From assembly GCF_027571405.1 (NCBI RefSeq), contig NZ_CP092968.1:2108001-2172000 (forward strand): DNA of 64,000 nucleotides. Reading direction: 5' to 3'. Positions within the stretch are counted from its first letter, which is position 1, and every line of letters begins with the position of its first letter. The notes below the pieces were generated by a model. That model worked only from the letters and a program-made list of their open reading frames with translations, made no database searches and was not told the DNA's origin. A program made the translations under genes and the position numbers. Below are positions 52,297 to 62,100 of this stretch, piece by piece. Origin of the DNA: Methylocystis parvus OBBP (GTDB lineage Bacteria; Pseudomonadota; Alphaproteobacteria; Rhizobiales; Beijerinckiaceae).

Positions 52297-54795
52297 ATGC
52301 GATTTTTGCGCTCGATCCTCTATTTCTCAGCAATGTTGGCAGGGGCGTCGCCGGCTCTCGCGCAGCAAATCCGAGGCGTGCCGGGCGCACCCGACGCCAC
52401 CGTCACGATCAAAGGCGACCAGCTTCCCTCCCCGCCGTTCAAATTCGGCGGCAAGATCGAAAAGAACGCGGCGCAGTCGACGCCTTTCTGGCCGCCGCGC
52501 ATCGAGCCGCCGAAAGGCGCCCCAAACGTATTGCTGATCATGACCGACGATTCGGGCTTCGGCGTGCCGAGCGCTTTTGGCGGGGTGATCCCGACGCCCT
52601 CGCTCGACCGCATCGCGAATAACGGCCTGCGCTACACCAATTTCAATTCGACGGCGCTTTGCTCGCCGACCCGCGCGGCGCTGATCACCGGCCGCAATCA
52701 TCACTCTGTCGGGTTCGGAGTCGTCTCAGAACAGGCGACGGGCTATCCCGGCTATAACAGCGTCATTCCCGACAACAAGGCGACCATCGGCCGTATTTTG
52801 AAAGACAATGGCTACCGAACCTCGTGGTTCGGCAAGGATCACAATACGCCCGCCTTCGAGGCGAGCCAGGACGGTCCTTTCGATCAATGGCCGATCGGCA
52901 TGGGCTTTGAATATTTCTATGGCTTCCTCGGCGGGGACGCCAATCAATGGCAACCGAACCTCTTCCGCAATACGACGCAGATCTACCCCTTCCTGGGCAA
53001 GCCGGGTTGGAATCTGACGACGGCCATGGCCGACGACGCCATCGCCTATCTCAACCGCATCAACGCGCTCGCGCCGGAGCAGCCTTTCTTCCTCTATTAC
53101 GTGCCTGGCGGCACGCATGCGCCGCATCATCCGACGCCGGAATGGGTGAAGAAGATCGGCGACCTGCATCTCTTCGATAAGGGATGGAATGCGCTGCGCG
53201 ACCAGATCTACGAGAATCAGAAGAAGCTCGGCGTCATCCCGCAAAATGCGAAATTGACGCCCTGGCCGCATGATCTTCTGAAGAACTGGGACGAGCTCTC
53301 CGCGGACGAGAAGAAGCTCTACATCAAGCAGGCCGAAATTTTCGCCGCCTATGCGGCCTATACCGACCATGAGATCGGCCGCGTGATCCAGGCGGTCGAG
53401 GATATGGGCAAGCTCGACAACACGCTGATCATCTACATCAACGGCGACAATGGAACGAGTTCGGAGGGCCAGATTCACGGCACGCCGAACGAGGTCGCCA
53501 TGTTCAACGGCGTGCAGGCGCCGGTCGAAGACCAGCTCAAATTTTTCTACGACAAATGGGGCACCGACCAGACCTACCCGCATATGGCTGTCGGCTGGGC
53601 ATGGGCCTTTGACACGCCCTTTTCCTGGACCAAGCAGATCGCCTCGCATTTCGGCGGCGTCCGCCAGGGCATGGCGATCTCCTGGCCCAAGGTCGTCACG
53701 GACAAGGGCGGCGTCCGCAATCAATTCCACCATATGATCGACATCGCGCCGACCATTCTGGAGGCGGCGCATATCGCCGAGCCGAAGGTGGTCGACGGCG
53801 TCAAGCAGAGTCCGATCGAGGGCGTCAGCCTGACATACACATTCGACAAGGCGAACGCCGACGCGCCGTCCCGGCACAAGACGCAATATTTCGAAATGTT
53901 AGGCGATCACGCCATCTATCGCGAGGGCTGGATCGCCAGCACGAAGGTCATGCGCCCGCCCTGGGACGTGATGGGGAAGGTCAGCGAGGACCCTTCAGCC
54001 TATCCCTGGGAGCTCTACGACGTAAGGAACGACTGGACGCAGTCGGAAAACGTCGCGGACAAGTATCCTGCGAAAGTGAAGGAGCTCGAGAAAGTTTTCT
54101 GGGCGGAGGCGAAGAAATACCAGGTGCTTCCGCTCGACGCCACAGTCGCTACGCGTCTTGTGACCCCACGGCCGTCGATAACGGCGGGACGCAGCGTTTT
54201 CGCCTGGACGGCGCCATTGACCGGCACGCCGAACGGCGACGCGCCCTCCATCCTCGACGCCTCTTATAATTTCAAGGCGGAGATAGACGTTCCGGACGCG
54301 GGCGGCGACGGCATGCTCGTCACTCAAGGCGGCCGCTTCGCCGGCTACGGCTTCTATCTGCTCAAAGGCAAGCCGGTCTTCACCTGGAATCTCGTCGATC
54401 TGAAACGCATCCGGTGGGAAGGGCGGGATCCGGTTCCGCCCGGCAGACACGCGCTGGAGTTCGACTTCAAATATGACGGCCTCGGCGTCGGCACGCTCGC
54501 ATTCAACAGTCTCTCCGGAATCGGCCAAGGCGGAACGGGCGTCCTGAAGGTCGACGGCAAGGTCGTCGCCGAGCAGAAAATGGAGCGGACGCTGCCCCTG
54601 ATCCTTCAATGGGACGAGGCGCTCGATATCGGCTCCGACACGTTGACCGGCGTGAACGACGCAGATTATCAGCCGCCTTTCGCCTTCAACGGCAAGATCG
54701 AGAAGATCACCCTGACGATCGACAGACCGAAGCTCACCGCCGAGGACGAAAAGCGCCTTACCGAAGCGGCGCGCGACAACAAGACCAGCGAGTAG
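52297..54795 (+). CDS. Secreted arylsulfatase
   Basis: 832 residues, with AGGAAGG before the ATG and a signal peptide ending ASPALA. The formylglycine motif CSPTRAALITGR (Cys122) is intact. The metal ligands are expected near MTDDSGFG and NGDNGTSS, and the HHSVGFG and KDHN segments fit. A beta-sandwich extension of about 200 residues follows the catalytic domain. It hydrolyses sulfate esters in the periplasm or outside to release sulfate. Cys conversion needs a formylglycine-generating enzyme or AtsB, not seen in this window. It is followed by a possible terminator and the patatin gene. Confidence 0.93.
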   Translation: MRFLRSILYFSAMLAGASPALAQQIRGVPGAPDATVTIKGDQLPSPPFKFGGKIEKNAAQSTPFWPPRIEPPKGAPNVLLIMTDDSGFGVPSAFGGVIPTPSLDRIANNGLRYTNFNSTALCSPTRAALITGRNHHSVGFGVVSEQATGYPGYNSVIPDNKATIGRILKDNGYRTSWFGKDHNTPAFEASQDGPFDQWPIGMGFEYFYGFLGGDANQWQPNLFRNTTQIYPFLGKPGWNLTTAMADDAIAYLNRINALAPEQPFFLYYVPGGTHAPHHPTPEWVKKIGDLHLFDKGWNALRDQIYENQKKLGVIPQNAKLTPWPHDLLKNWDELSADEKKLYIKQAEIFAAYAAYTDHEIGRVIQAVEDMGKLDNTLIIYINGDNGTSSEGQIHGTPNEVAMFNGVQAPVEDQLKFFYDKWGTDQTYPHMAVGWAWAFDTPFSWTKQIASHFGGVRQGMAISWPKVVTDKGGVRNQFHHMIDIAPTILEAAHIAEPKVVDGVKQSPIEGVSLTYTFDKANADAPSRHKTQYFEMLGDHAIYREGWIASTKVMRPPWDVMGKVSEDPSAYPWELYDVRNDWTQSENVADKYPAKVKELEKVFWAEAKKYQVLPLDATVATRLVTPRPSITAGRSVFAWTAPLTGTPNGDAPSILDASYNFKAEIDVPDAGGDGMLVTQGGRFAGYGFYLLKGKPVFTWNLVDLKRIRWEGRDPVPPGRHALEFDFKYDGLGVGTLAFNSLSGIGQGGTGVLKVDGKVVAEQKMERTLPLILQWDEALDIGSDTLTGVNDADYQPPFAFNGKIEKITLTIDRPKLTAEDEKRLTEAARDNKTSE

Positions 54796-54817
54796 CGGGG
54801 CCTCGATCGACCTTGGG

Positions 54818-54845
54818 ACGGCGACGGCGCTTTAGCCGTCGCCGT
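54818..54845 (+). terminator. Strong hairpin after the arylsulfatase gene
   Basis: 11-bp perfect stem ACGGCGACGGC/GCCGTCGCCGT (54818-54828, 54835-54845) with loop GCTTTA, 22 bases after the stop. No T-tract follows, so termination is likely but not certain. Confidence 0.6.
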
Positions 54846-55039
54846 CGTCATTTGCGTGGCGTAGAAGCCACAGGACGAAAAAATTTCTCATTCGGCGTGA
54901 CAGCGGTTCGCCGCGCGCTTGTGGCTCGTCCCCGAGCATGCGAGCGATAATGACAGCGCCTGCCCTGGAGCAGGAGCGTATCGTCACGGTGGCGCGAGAA
55001 ATCGGCGCGCCGTGGCCCGCGTAAACGAGAGAGATTTCG

Positions 55040-56257
55040 ATGCGTGCGTCCGTATCCAATTTCGTGAAGCGATTTTGCACGCTCGGATGCGTCGTCGCCC
55101 TTATCTCGCTTTCGGCCTGTTCGACGTTCAATCCCCGCGAGGCCGTCCCCGTTTCGGAGCGCAAGCATACAAGCATTCTCGGCCTGCCGAATGGCCGCTT
55201 TTTTGTCGATCAACCTGCGATGATGTCCGCCGAACAGGAGCTTTCGCTCGAGCGCGAGGCGAGGGCCCTTGGCGTGCCGAAAGGCGGCGTCCTGCCCACA
55301 GCCTATGTCCTGTCGCTCTCCGGCGGCGGCGACAACGGCGCCTTCGGCGCGGGACTGCTCTCCGGCTGGACGAAGCATGGCGGCCGTCCGAGATTCAAGC
55401 TCGTCACGGGCGTGAGCACCGGCGCGCTGATCGCGCCTTTTGCGTTTCTGGGACCGGAATATGACGCCGCCCTCACCGACGTCTACACCAATATCAACCC
55501 GTCCAAGGTCTATGAAAAGCGCTTCACGCCTTACGCGGCGCTGGCGCAGAATGCGCTCTCCGACAGCGCGCCGCTCTACGACACCATCGCGCATTATCTC
55601 GACGAGTCGATGCTCCTGCGCATCGCCGAGGAATATCGAAAGGGCCGGCTGCTGCTGATCCAGACCACGGACCTCGACGCCGGCCGGCCAGTGATCTGGA
55701 ACATCGGCGCCCTCGCCGCAAGCGGCGATCCGCGCGCGCCCGATCTCATTCGACACATCCTGCTTGCTTCCGCCTCGATCCCCGCGGCCTTCCCGCCCGT
55801 CTTCTTCGATGTGGACGCCGGCGGCAAGGCCTATCGAGAAATGCATGTCGACGGCGGCGCGGTCAGCCAGGCCTTTCTCGTGCCCCCGAGCGTCAATACG
55901 CATGCGGCTTTGGAGCGCTCGGGCTACAGGCGCAAGGCGTCGGTGGCTTATGTCATCCGCAACTCCCGCCTGACGACGTCCTGGAGCGACGTCGAGGACG
56001 TCACGCTGCCCATCGCCGAGAAGGCCGTCTCGACGATGATCAACTATAATGGCGTGAGCGACCTCTATCGCATGTATCTCGTCACGCAACGCGCCGGCGC
56101 CTCTTTCAACATGGCTTATGTCGGCGAAGACTTCCAGGCGCCGCATCCCGAAGAGTTCGACCAGACGTTCATGCGCGCGCTTTACCATTACGCCTTCGAG
56201 AAAGCGTCGAAGGGTTATCCCTGGGAGCACGCGCCGCCAGGGTTTGGCGGGAAGTGA
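55040..56257 (+). CDS. Patatin-like phospholipase lipoprotein
   Basis: 405 residues. The N-terminus ends LISLSAC, a lipobox (Cys27). The patatin fold is marked by the oxyanion loop SLSGGGDNGAFGAG, the nucleophile in TGVSTGALI (Ser126) and the catalytic Asp in HVDGGAVS (Asp271). It is predicted to be a membrane-anchored lipid acyl hydrolase in the periplasm. A strong hairpin separates it from the arylsulfatase gene. The next gene, ugd, is 157 bases downstream and carries its own palindromic upstream site. Confidence 0.9.
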   Translation: MRASVSNFVKRFCTLGCVVALISLSACSTFNPREAVPVSERKHTSILGLPNGRFFVDQPAMMSAEQELSLEREARALGVPKGGVLPTAYVLSLSGGGDNGAFGAGLLSGWTKHGGRPRFKLVTGVSTGALIAPFAFLGPEYDAALTDVYTNINPSKVYEKRFTPYAALAQNALSDSAPLYDTIAHYLDESMLLRIAEEYRKGRLLLIQTTDLDAGRPVIWNIGALAASGDPRAPDLIRHILLASASIPAAFPPVFFDVDAGGKAYREMHVDGGAVSQAFLVPPSVNTHAALERSGYRRKASVAYVIRNSRLTTSWSDVEDVTLPIAEKAVSTMINYNGVSDLYRMYLVTQRAGASFNMAYVGEDFQAPHPEEFDQTFMRALYHYAFEKASKGYPWEHAPPGFGGK

Positions 56258-56352
56258 CGCCCCGCTCGCCACAGTTGAGGCGCGCGCTGGCCGCCTGCGT
56301 TCGTAATTCAGTTTTTTGCCTCTTGCGTTAGCAGTCTCGATCCGGCTAAGGT

Positions 56353-56386
56353 CATGAAATTCAAGAATGAATTCTTGAATTTCATG
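56353..56386. promoter_or_regulatory. Perfect AT-rich palindrome upstream of ugd
   Basis: 15-bp arms CATGAAATTCAAGAA/TTCTTGAATTTCATG around TGAA, ending 28 bases before the ugd start. It is the most AT-rich element in this neighbourhood. A dimeric regulator could bind it as an operator, or it could form an RNA hairpin in the leader. Confidence 0.6.
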
Positions 56387-56414
56387 TGCTGAATCTCCCT
56401 AAAAGCGGGCTGCA

Positions 56415-57722
56415 ATGAACATCACGATGATCGGCTCTGGCTATGTTGGCCTTGTATCTGGCGCGTGCTTTGCGGATTTTGGTCACGAGGTGATCTGCGT
56501 CGACGCCGACGCGTCCAAGATCGAGCGCCTGAAGCGCGGCGAGATTCCGATCTACGAGCCGGGCCTCGACGAGCTCGTCGCCAATAATGTCCGCCAGAAC
56601 CGGCTGTCCTTCACCACCGATCTCGGACCCGCCGTGAAAGGCGCCGACGCCGTCTTCATCGGCGTCGGCACGCCCTCGCGGCGCGGCGACGGCCATGCCG
56701 ATCTGTCCTATGTCTACGCCGCCGCGAAAACCATCGCCGAGGCCCTCGGCGAGACGTTCACCGTCATCGTCAACAAATCCACCGTGCCCGTCGGCACCGG
56801 CGACGAGGTCGAGCGCATCATTCGCGAGACGAACCCCAAGGCCGATTTCGCCGTCGTCTCAAATCCCGAATTCCTGCGCGAGGGCGCGGCGATCGAGGAT
56901 TTCAAGCGTCCCGACCGCGTCGTCATCGGCGTCGAGGATCCGCGCGCCCGCGACGTGATGGAGGAGATCTACCGTCCGCTGTCGCTCAACGCCCCGCCGC
57001 TGGTCTTTGTCGGCCGCCGCACCTCCGAGCTCACCAAATACGCCGCCAACGCCTTCCTCGCGACCAAGATCACCTTCATCAACGAGATCGCCGATCTGTG
57101 CGAGAAAGTCGGCGCCGACGTGCAGGAGGTCGCGCGCGGCATCGGCCTCGACAAGCGCATCGGCGCCAAGTTCCTGCACGCCGGCCCGGGCTATGGCGGC
57201 TCCTGCTTCCCCAAGGATACGCTCGCGCTGATCAAGACCGGCCAGGACGAGGGCGCGAGCCTGCGCATCGTCGAGACGGTCGTGGCGGTGAACGACGCCC
57301 GCAAGCGGGCGATGGCGCGCAAGATCATCGTGGCGCTGGGCGGCTCGGTGCGCGGCAAGAAGATCGCGCTGCTCGGCCTCGCCTTCAAGCCGAACACCGA
57401 CGACATGCGCGACGCCCCCTCGCTCGCCATCGTGGCGTCGCTCGCCGGCGACGGGGCGCAGGTGCACGCCCATGACCCGGAGAGCATGGAGCAGGCCCGG
57501 CCGCTCATGCCGGAAGCGACCTTCCACGACGACGCCTATTCGGCGATCGAGGGCGCCGACGCGCTCGCCATCGTGACGGAATGGGACGCCTTCCGCGCGC
57601 TCGATCTCGACCGCGTGAAGAACCTCCTCAAACAGCCCATCATCGTCGATCTGCGCAACGTCTACCGCCCCGCCGACCTGCGCAAGCGCGGCTTCACATA
57701 TGTCAGCGTGGGGCGGGCTTGA
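56415..57722 (+). CDS. ugd: UDP-glucose 6-dehydrogenase
   Basis: 435 residues. It oxidises UDP-glucose to UDP-glucuronate with two NAD, feeding uronic-acid-containing capsule or exopolysaccharide. The NAD loop MIGSGYVGLVSGACFADFGH is N-terminal. The central domain has NPEFLREGAAIEDF, the catalytic cysteine in GYGGSCFPKDT (about Cys264), and the C-terminal UDP domain begins around LGLAFKPNTDDMR. The length is normal. It lies at the edge of a more AT-rich surface-glycan region. Confidence 0.96.
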   Translation: MNITMIGSGYVGLVSGACFADFGHEVICVDADASKIERLKRGEIPIYEPGLDELVANNVRQNRLSFTTDLGPAVKGADAVFIGVGTPSRRGDGHADLSYVYAAAKTIAEALGETFTVIVNKSTVPVGTGDEVERIIRETNPKADFAVVSNPEFLREGAAIEDFKRPDRVVIGVEDPRARDVMEEIYRPLSLNAPPLVFVGRRTSELTKYAANAFLATKITFINEIADLCEKVGADVQEVARGIGLDKRIGAKFLHAGPGYGGSCFPKDTLALIKTGQDEGASLRIVETVVAVNDARKRAMARKIIVALGGSVRGKKIALLGLAFKPNTDDMRDAPSLAIVASLAGDGAQVHAHDPESMEQARPLMPEATFHDDAYSAIEGADALAIVTEWDAFRALDLDRVKNLLKQPIIVDLRNVYRPADLRKRGFTYVSVGRA

Positions 57723-57766
57723 AAGGACGTCGGCGTCATTGCTTCTAACGCGGCTAGAATAAATCC

Positions 57767-59068
57767 ATGTCCGGCTCGGTCCAAATAACGCCTCTACGTC
57801 CGGTTGAATCATGGCGATTGGGAGAGGCTTGGGCGGGCAATACCGCGAATGCGGTGCCCTACCGCGGCGCATCTATAATCCCCGAGGGCGAGGGGAAATA
57901 TATTACGGCCTTCTACGACGCCGAAGGACGCATCGCTGTTCATCGAGTTCATTCGGGCCGCGCCGCTTCGCAGTCGGCAATTATCGAATCCCCTCGGTTG
58001 CCTTTCGATGCGCATCAAGCAATTTCACTCGGCAGAGATTCGCTGGGGAAACTGCAACTGGCGTTTGGCGCTCATTCAGGCAGCGTCTTGTTCTGCGCCG
58101 CGCGCCAGCCGGACTTCATGGACGGATTTTGCCCCATAGAGACATTCGGACGCGAGGCGCGTTACACTTATCCGTTTTTTCTCGACGGGAGCCGAATGAT
58201 TGTTCGCAGCGGAACAGCCGCTTCCGCCGATTTGTTTCTCGCCCATGCCGGGGCCAATACGACAGAGTGGCAGGTTGAAGAACAGCCGATTATAGCCGGG
58301 CGATGCACGGCGGGCTGGAGCGCCGGACCCTATTTGAACACGCCGGTTCGGGGTCCGGACGGGCGCTGGCATCTCTTCATTGTCTGGAGACTGCCCCCCG
58401 ACGCCGCGGGAGGAAATCCTGTCGTTAACGTCGGGATTGATTATGCGTCTATCAATCCTGATTTCAGTGGACTCGAGACGGGTGACGGACGCGCGCTGGC
58501 GCTTCCATTGAGTCCCGTCACCGTCGATCGCTGCGTGGCGGTGGGGCCATGGCGAACTCTAATGAATCAATGTTCAGCTGCAATCCGACCTAACGGCGCG
58601 CCGATTGCGACGAGTTACTGGGCCGACGCTGACGGAGTTCCTCAGTATCGTCTCATTCACCGTGACGGCGAAGGGCAATGGACCTCGACGCGAGCCAGCG
58701 ATTTCAAAACGAGCTTCACGTTGGATGGCGTTGGAACGCTCCCGCTCCCTCACAGCCGGCCGGAGATTCTCGTCACCCCCAACGACGTGGCGGCGCTCGT
58801 TTACCGAAGCGCGGAATTTGGAAACGGGCTCGTGTTAAGTGTATATTATCCCCCATATTTTCGCTGCGCCGACGCCACTAACTATTTACTCGTCGACGAA
58901 GATTTGGGATATTACGAGCCGGTGATCGCGCGGGACGCGGCGCGAACAGGCGACCTCATAATCTATGTGCAGCGCTGCAATCAGTTAGCCAATCGCGACC
59001 AAAGATTCGCTCAAGTGAGCGCGCCTGCTTGGCTTGGGCGGTGGCGCTTGCCCGAACGACGAACCTAA
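57767..59068 (+). CDS. BNR_4-like beta-propeller protein
   Basis: 433 residues, unrecognised beyond a resemblance to the BNR_4 repeat-containing family, which includes some polysaccharide-active enzymes. Seen are AFYDAEGRIAVHRVHSG, LQLAFGAHSGSVLF, PYLNTPVRGPDGRWHLFIVW and ATSYWADADGVPQYRLIHRD, spaced as propeller blades. There is no signal peptide. Base and codon use are more AT-rich than the genes before it. It lies between ugd and a glycosyltransferase, so a role on a surface glycan is likely; enzyme activity is not shown. Confidence 0.75.
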   Translation: MSGSVQITPLRPVESWRLGEAWAGNTANAVPYRGASIIPEGEGKYITAFYDAEGRIAVHRVHSGRAASQSAIIESPRLPFDAHQAISLGRDSLGKLQLAFGAHSGSVLFCAARQPDFMDGFCPIETFGREARYTYPFFLDGSRMIVRSGTAASADLFLAHAGANTTEWQVEEQPIIAGRCTAGWSAGPYLNTPVRGPDGRWHLFIVWRLPPDAAGGNPVVNVGIDYASINPDFSGLETGDGRALALPLSPVTVDRCVAVGPWRTLMNQCSAAIRPNGAPIATSYWADADGVPQYRLIHRDGEGQWTSTRASDFKTSFTLDGVGTLPLPHSRPEILVTPNDVAALVYRSAEFGNGLVLSVYYPPYFRCADATNYLLVDEDLGYYEPVIARDAARTGDLIIYVQRCNQLANRDQRFAQVSAPAWLGRWRLPERRT

Positions 59069-59141
59069 CCGTGACGCGCGATGCCTTCGCTCCCTTCGAC
59101 GGAAGGTGGCTTTGAAAGAAAATCGCGTTCTAGAGGGGTGA

Positions 59142-62100
59142 ATGGTGGGAACCGAACAAATTGACGAACGCAACGGCGAAAGCTCGCAAGCAGTTCCCGC
59201 CACGTCTCTCTGTTCATCCCATGAGACCGCTCCGCAAAACGACGCTGACGGCCCTCTTTCTGCTGGATTTTCATCACCCACCGGTTGCCTGGAGCAACTG
59301 GAGCCCATGAGCGCAGCCGGCTGGGTTGCCTTTCCCGGAAAGGACCCGAGTTCTATCGACGTCGTTGTCAGGCTCGATGCGCTAACGCTCGCGACAGGAA
59401 GTCCGTTCATCCAGCGCGACGACGTCGAGATGCACCTTCTATCTGTGGGGCCCCATGGATTTCATCTCGCGTGGTCATTTGCTGACTTGAAACATATTGA
59501 AGAGCTGTTGGCGGTCGATCCAGATCGGGTAAGCGACCTCGTCGTCGAAGCGCGCTGTGAGGGCTTTGTTTGGAATCTCGCTGTGCTCCCGTCTCGATCG
59601 CGGACGCGCCGTGAATGGCGCGACTATTTTAGCGTTCGCTTCGTAGACTCGGCGACTATCGACACCCCCGGCACCCCGTTTTTCGGCGCCCTGGAATCTG
59701 TCGGCCGCACTGTCACGTCGGGATGGGTCGTGCCCAAATCAAATGACTCGGGCGCGTGCGTAGTTTCGATGTGGATCGACGACGCAAGGATAATCGAGCA
59801 GACTTGCGAACTCGCCAACCGCCCGGACGTCGCAGCCGCCGTAGATAGACCTTGGATTTATGCGTTTTCTCTCCGGCCGAGCGTAGCTGATATCGGCAAG
59901 GCCCTCTCACGGTTGTTGGCTCTGAGAAAAGGGGACGCTTCGGGGATAGCCAACTTTTCGTGCCGCGTGGGCTGGTCTTCCGGCTTAGGGATTTCGGGAA
60001 ACGCGGGCCTGTGCGAATTCCGTATTCCATCCGGCTTCGTCGTTACGCGCACTTTGCTCGAATGGATTGAATTTTTTGGCCTCGAGTTGAGCTCTGACCT
60101 TCTCGCCAACAGGCTTCCGGTATACCGGAAAATCGCGCATCAAATCGCGCGAGACGGAGATGATCAAAAATACTCCGAAATTGATGAATTTTATCGGTCG
60201 AGCATGACTTTCCTAAGCCGATCCGAGTCGCCCACGTTCAGAACGTCGCGGGTGACCCTGGTGGAGCGTCACTTCGATGTCGATTTTTATCTTTCAAAAT
60301 ATGGCGCTGATCCCAAAGTCGCCGAAGATCCTGTTGAACATTACCTTTCAATTGGCGCAGCCGCCGATCATGATCCCCATCCCCTATTTTCAAACTCCGC
60401 CTTTCGTCGAAGCCTTGCTCTGCGACATAATGCGAAACCGGAGGACAACGATCCGTTTGCGCACTTTCTCAAACATCACGCCTTTATCGAGGCCGACCCG
60501 CACCCCATGTTTTCGACTGCATGGTACAAGCATAAATATTCGTTGCCTGACCATTGGAATCCTTGGGTCGACTATGTTGAAGGGGGCTGGAATTTCGGCC
60601 GAGAGCCAAATTGGCTGTTCCTCCAGGAACTCGTCGAAGAGGCCACGGAGCGAACGAGCGAAACGGTCTCCCCCCTGGAAACCTATCTGAACGACGACGC
60701 CTGCGCGGAGATCACGCCGCACCCAATGTTCCCCTCGAGCTGGAAGCGTTCCGACTACATTCGGTATTTCTCCGGCAACCCAAATGCGAAAGAGTTCGCG
60801 ACGGTGCTGTTCGACCGTTCGAATTATCTTTCCCAAGTCGAAAGCCCGAAACTAATCTGCGGAAGCGCCTTTGCCGATTACTTCGCCGAGGGGGAGCTTA
60901 ACGAGCGTAGTCCAAATGTTCTCTTCAATCCAATTTGGTATCGGCGCGCTTACGGAATCGATTCCGATTTCTTAGGGCCATTCGCGCACTACCTTTATAT
61001 TGGAGAGCGCCTGAATTATCAGCCATCCCGCTTTTTTGACACGCGGAATTACAAGGAGAAAAACAACGACGTTGTTCTAGCGCGCTCCGGACTGGCCTAC
61101 CACTTTCTTCTAAGATGCCACGCCGAACCGTCTCGGCGCGCATGTGCTCGGTTTGACAGCGGGTGGTTCGCCGCCAACGCGCCCGGCGGGGTGGCCGACA
61201 TGCGTTCATTCTTGAACGGCAAATTATTGGCTCCTGTTGAACCGCATCCCGCGCTAATCGTCTCGAAACGCGTCCGACATTCGGACCTGGTAGGCCTACT
61301 TGAGTGCGAAGAGGATGATCAACGCCCGCTCCCCGCTGGCGTCGCATCAGTGTTTCATTTCGAGAACCTCGAGAGACCGACTCGCGGACTCGTCATGTCT
61401 GAGATTGACCGATACGAGGCCGAACTCGCGAATGACGATCCGGATCAGGCGCAGGCGCTTAGATTAAACGAGCCGATCACCCGAATGTATGAAATGTTCG
61501 ATGACGTGGGGGCCGAGAGGGTTCGTTTGGAGGTTGCGGAAATCTGCGAGCCGCGGCCCCTTGTCTCGGTCATCATGCCTGCGCGCAACCGAGTCGGCGT
61601 CATTTCCCGAGCGATAAATTCCGTACTGGCGCAAACGTACAAAAATCTCGAACTGATTGTCGTAGATGATGGATCTTCAGACGGAACCGCTGTTGTCGCG
61701 GCAGGATCAGGCGACGACCGCGTTCAAGTTATTTCCATAAAGCCAAGCGGCGTCTCCGCGGCTCGAAACGTAGGCCTTCAGGCGGCAAAGGGCCAATACA
61801 TCGCATATTTGGACAGCGACAACACTTGGGAAAAAACATATTTGACGACTTTGATCGGCACAATGGTCTCCAAAAACCTGCCGGTTGCACATGCGGCGCT
61901 CAGGATTTTCGCCGCGAACGGGATCGTTCGACATCGGGGGGCTCCTTACGACGGCGAATCGATGGATCGTGAGAACTACATTGATATGAACGTTTTCGTT
62001 CATCATCGCAGAATTATCGACGAGGGCGTCCGTTTTGATGAAACGCTTCTTCGGTGCGTGGACTGGGATTTCATTCGTCGCTCCTGCCTTGAGGTTGGGC

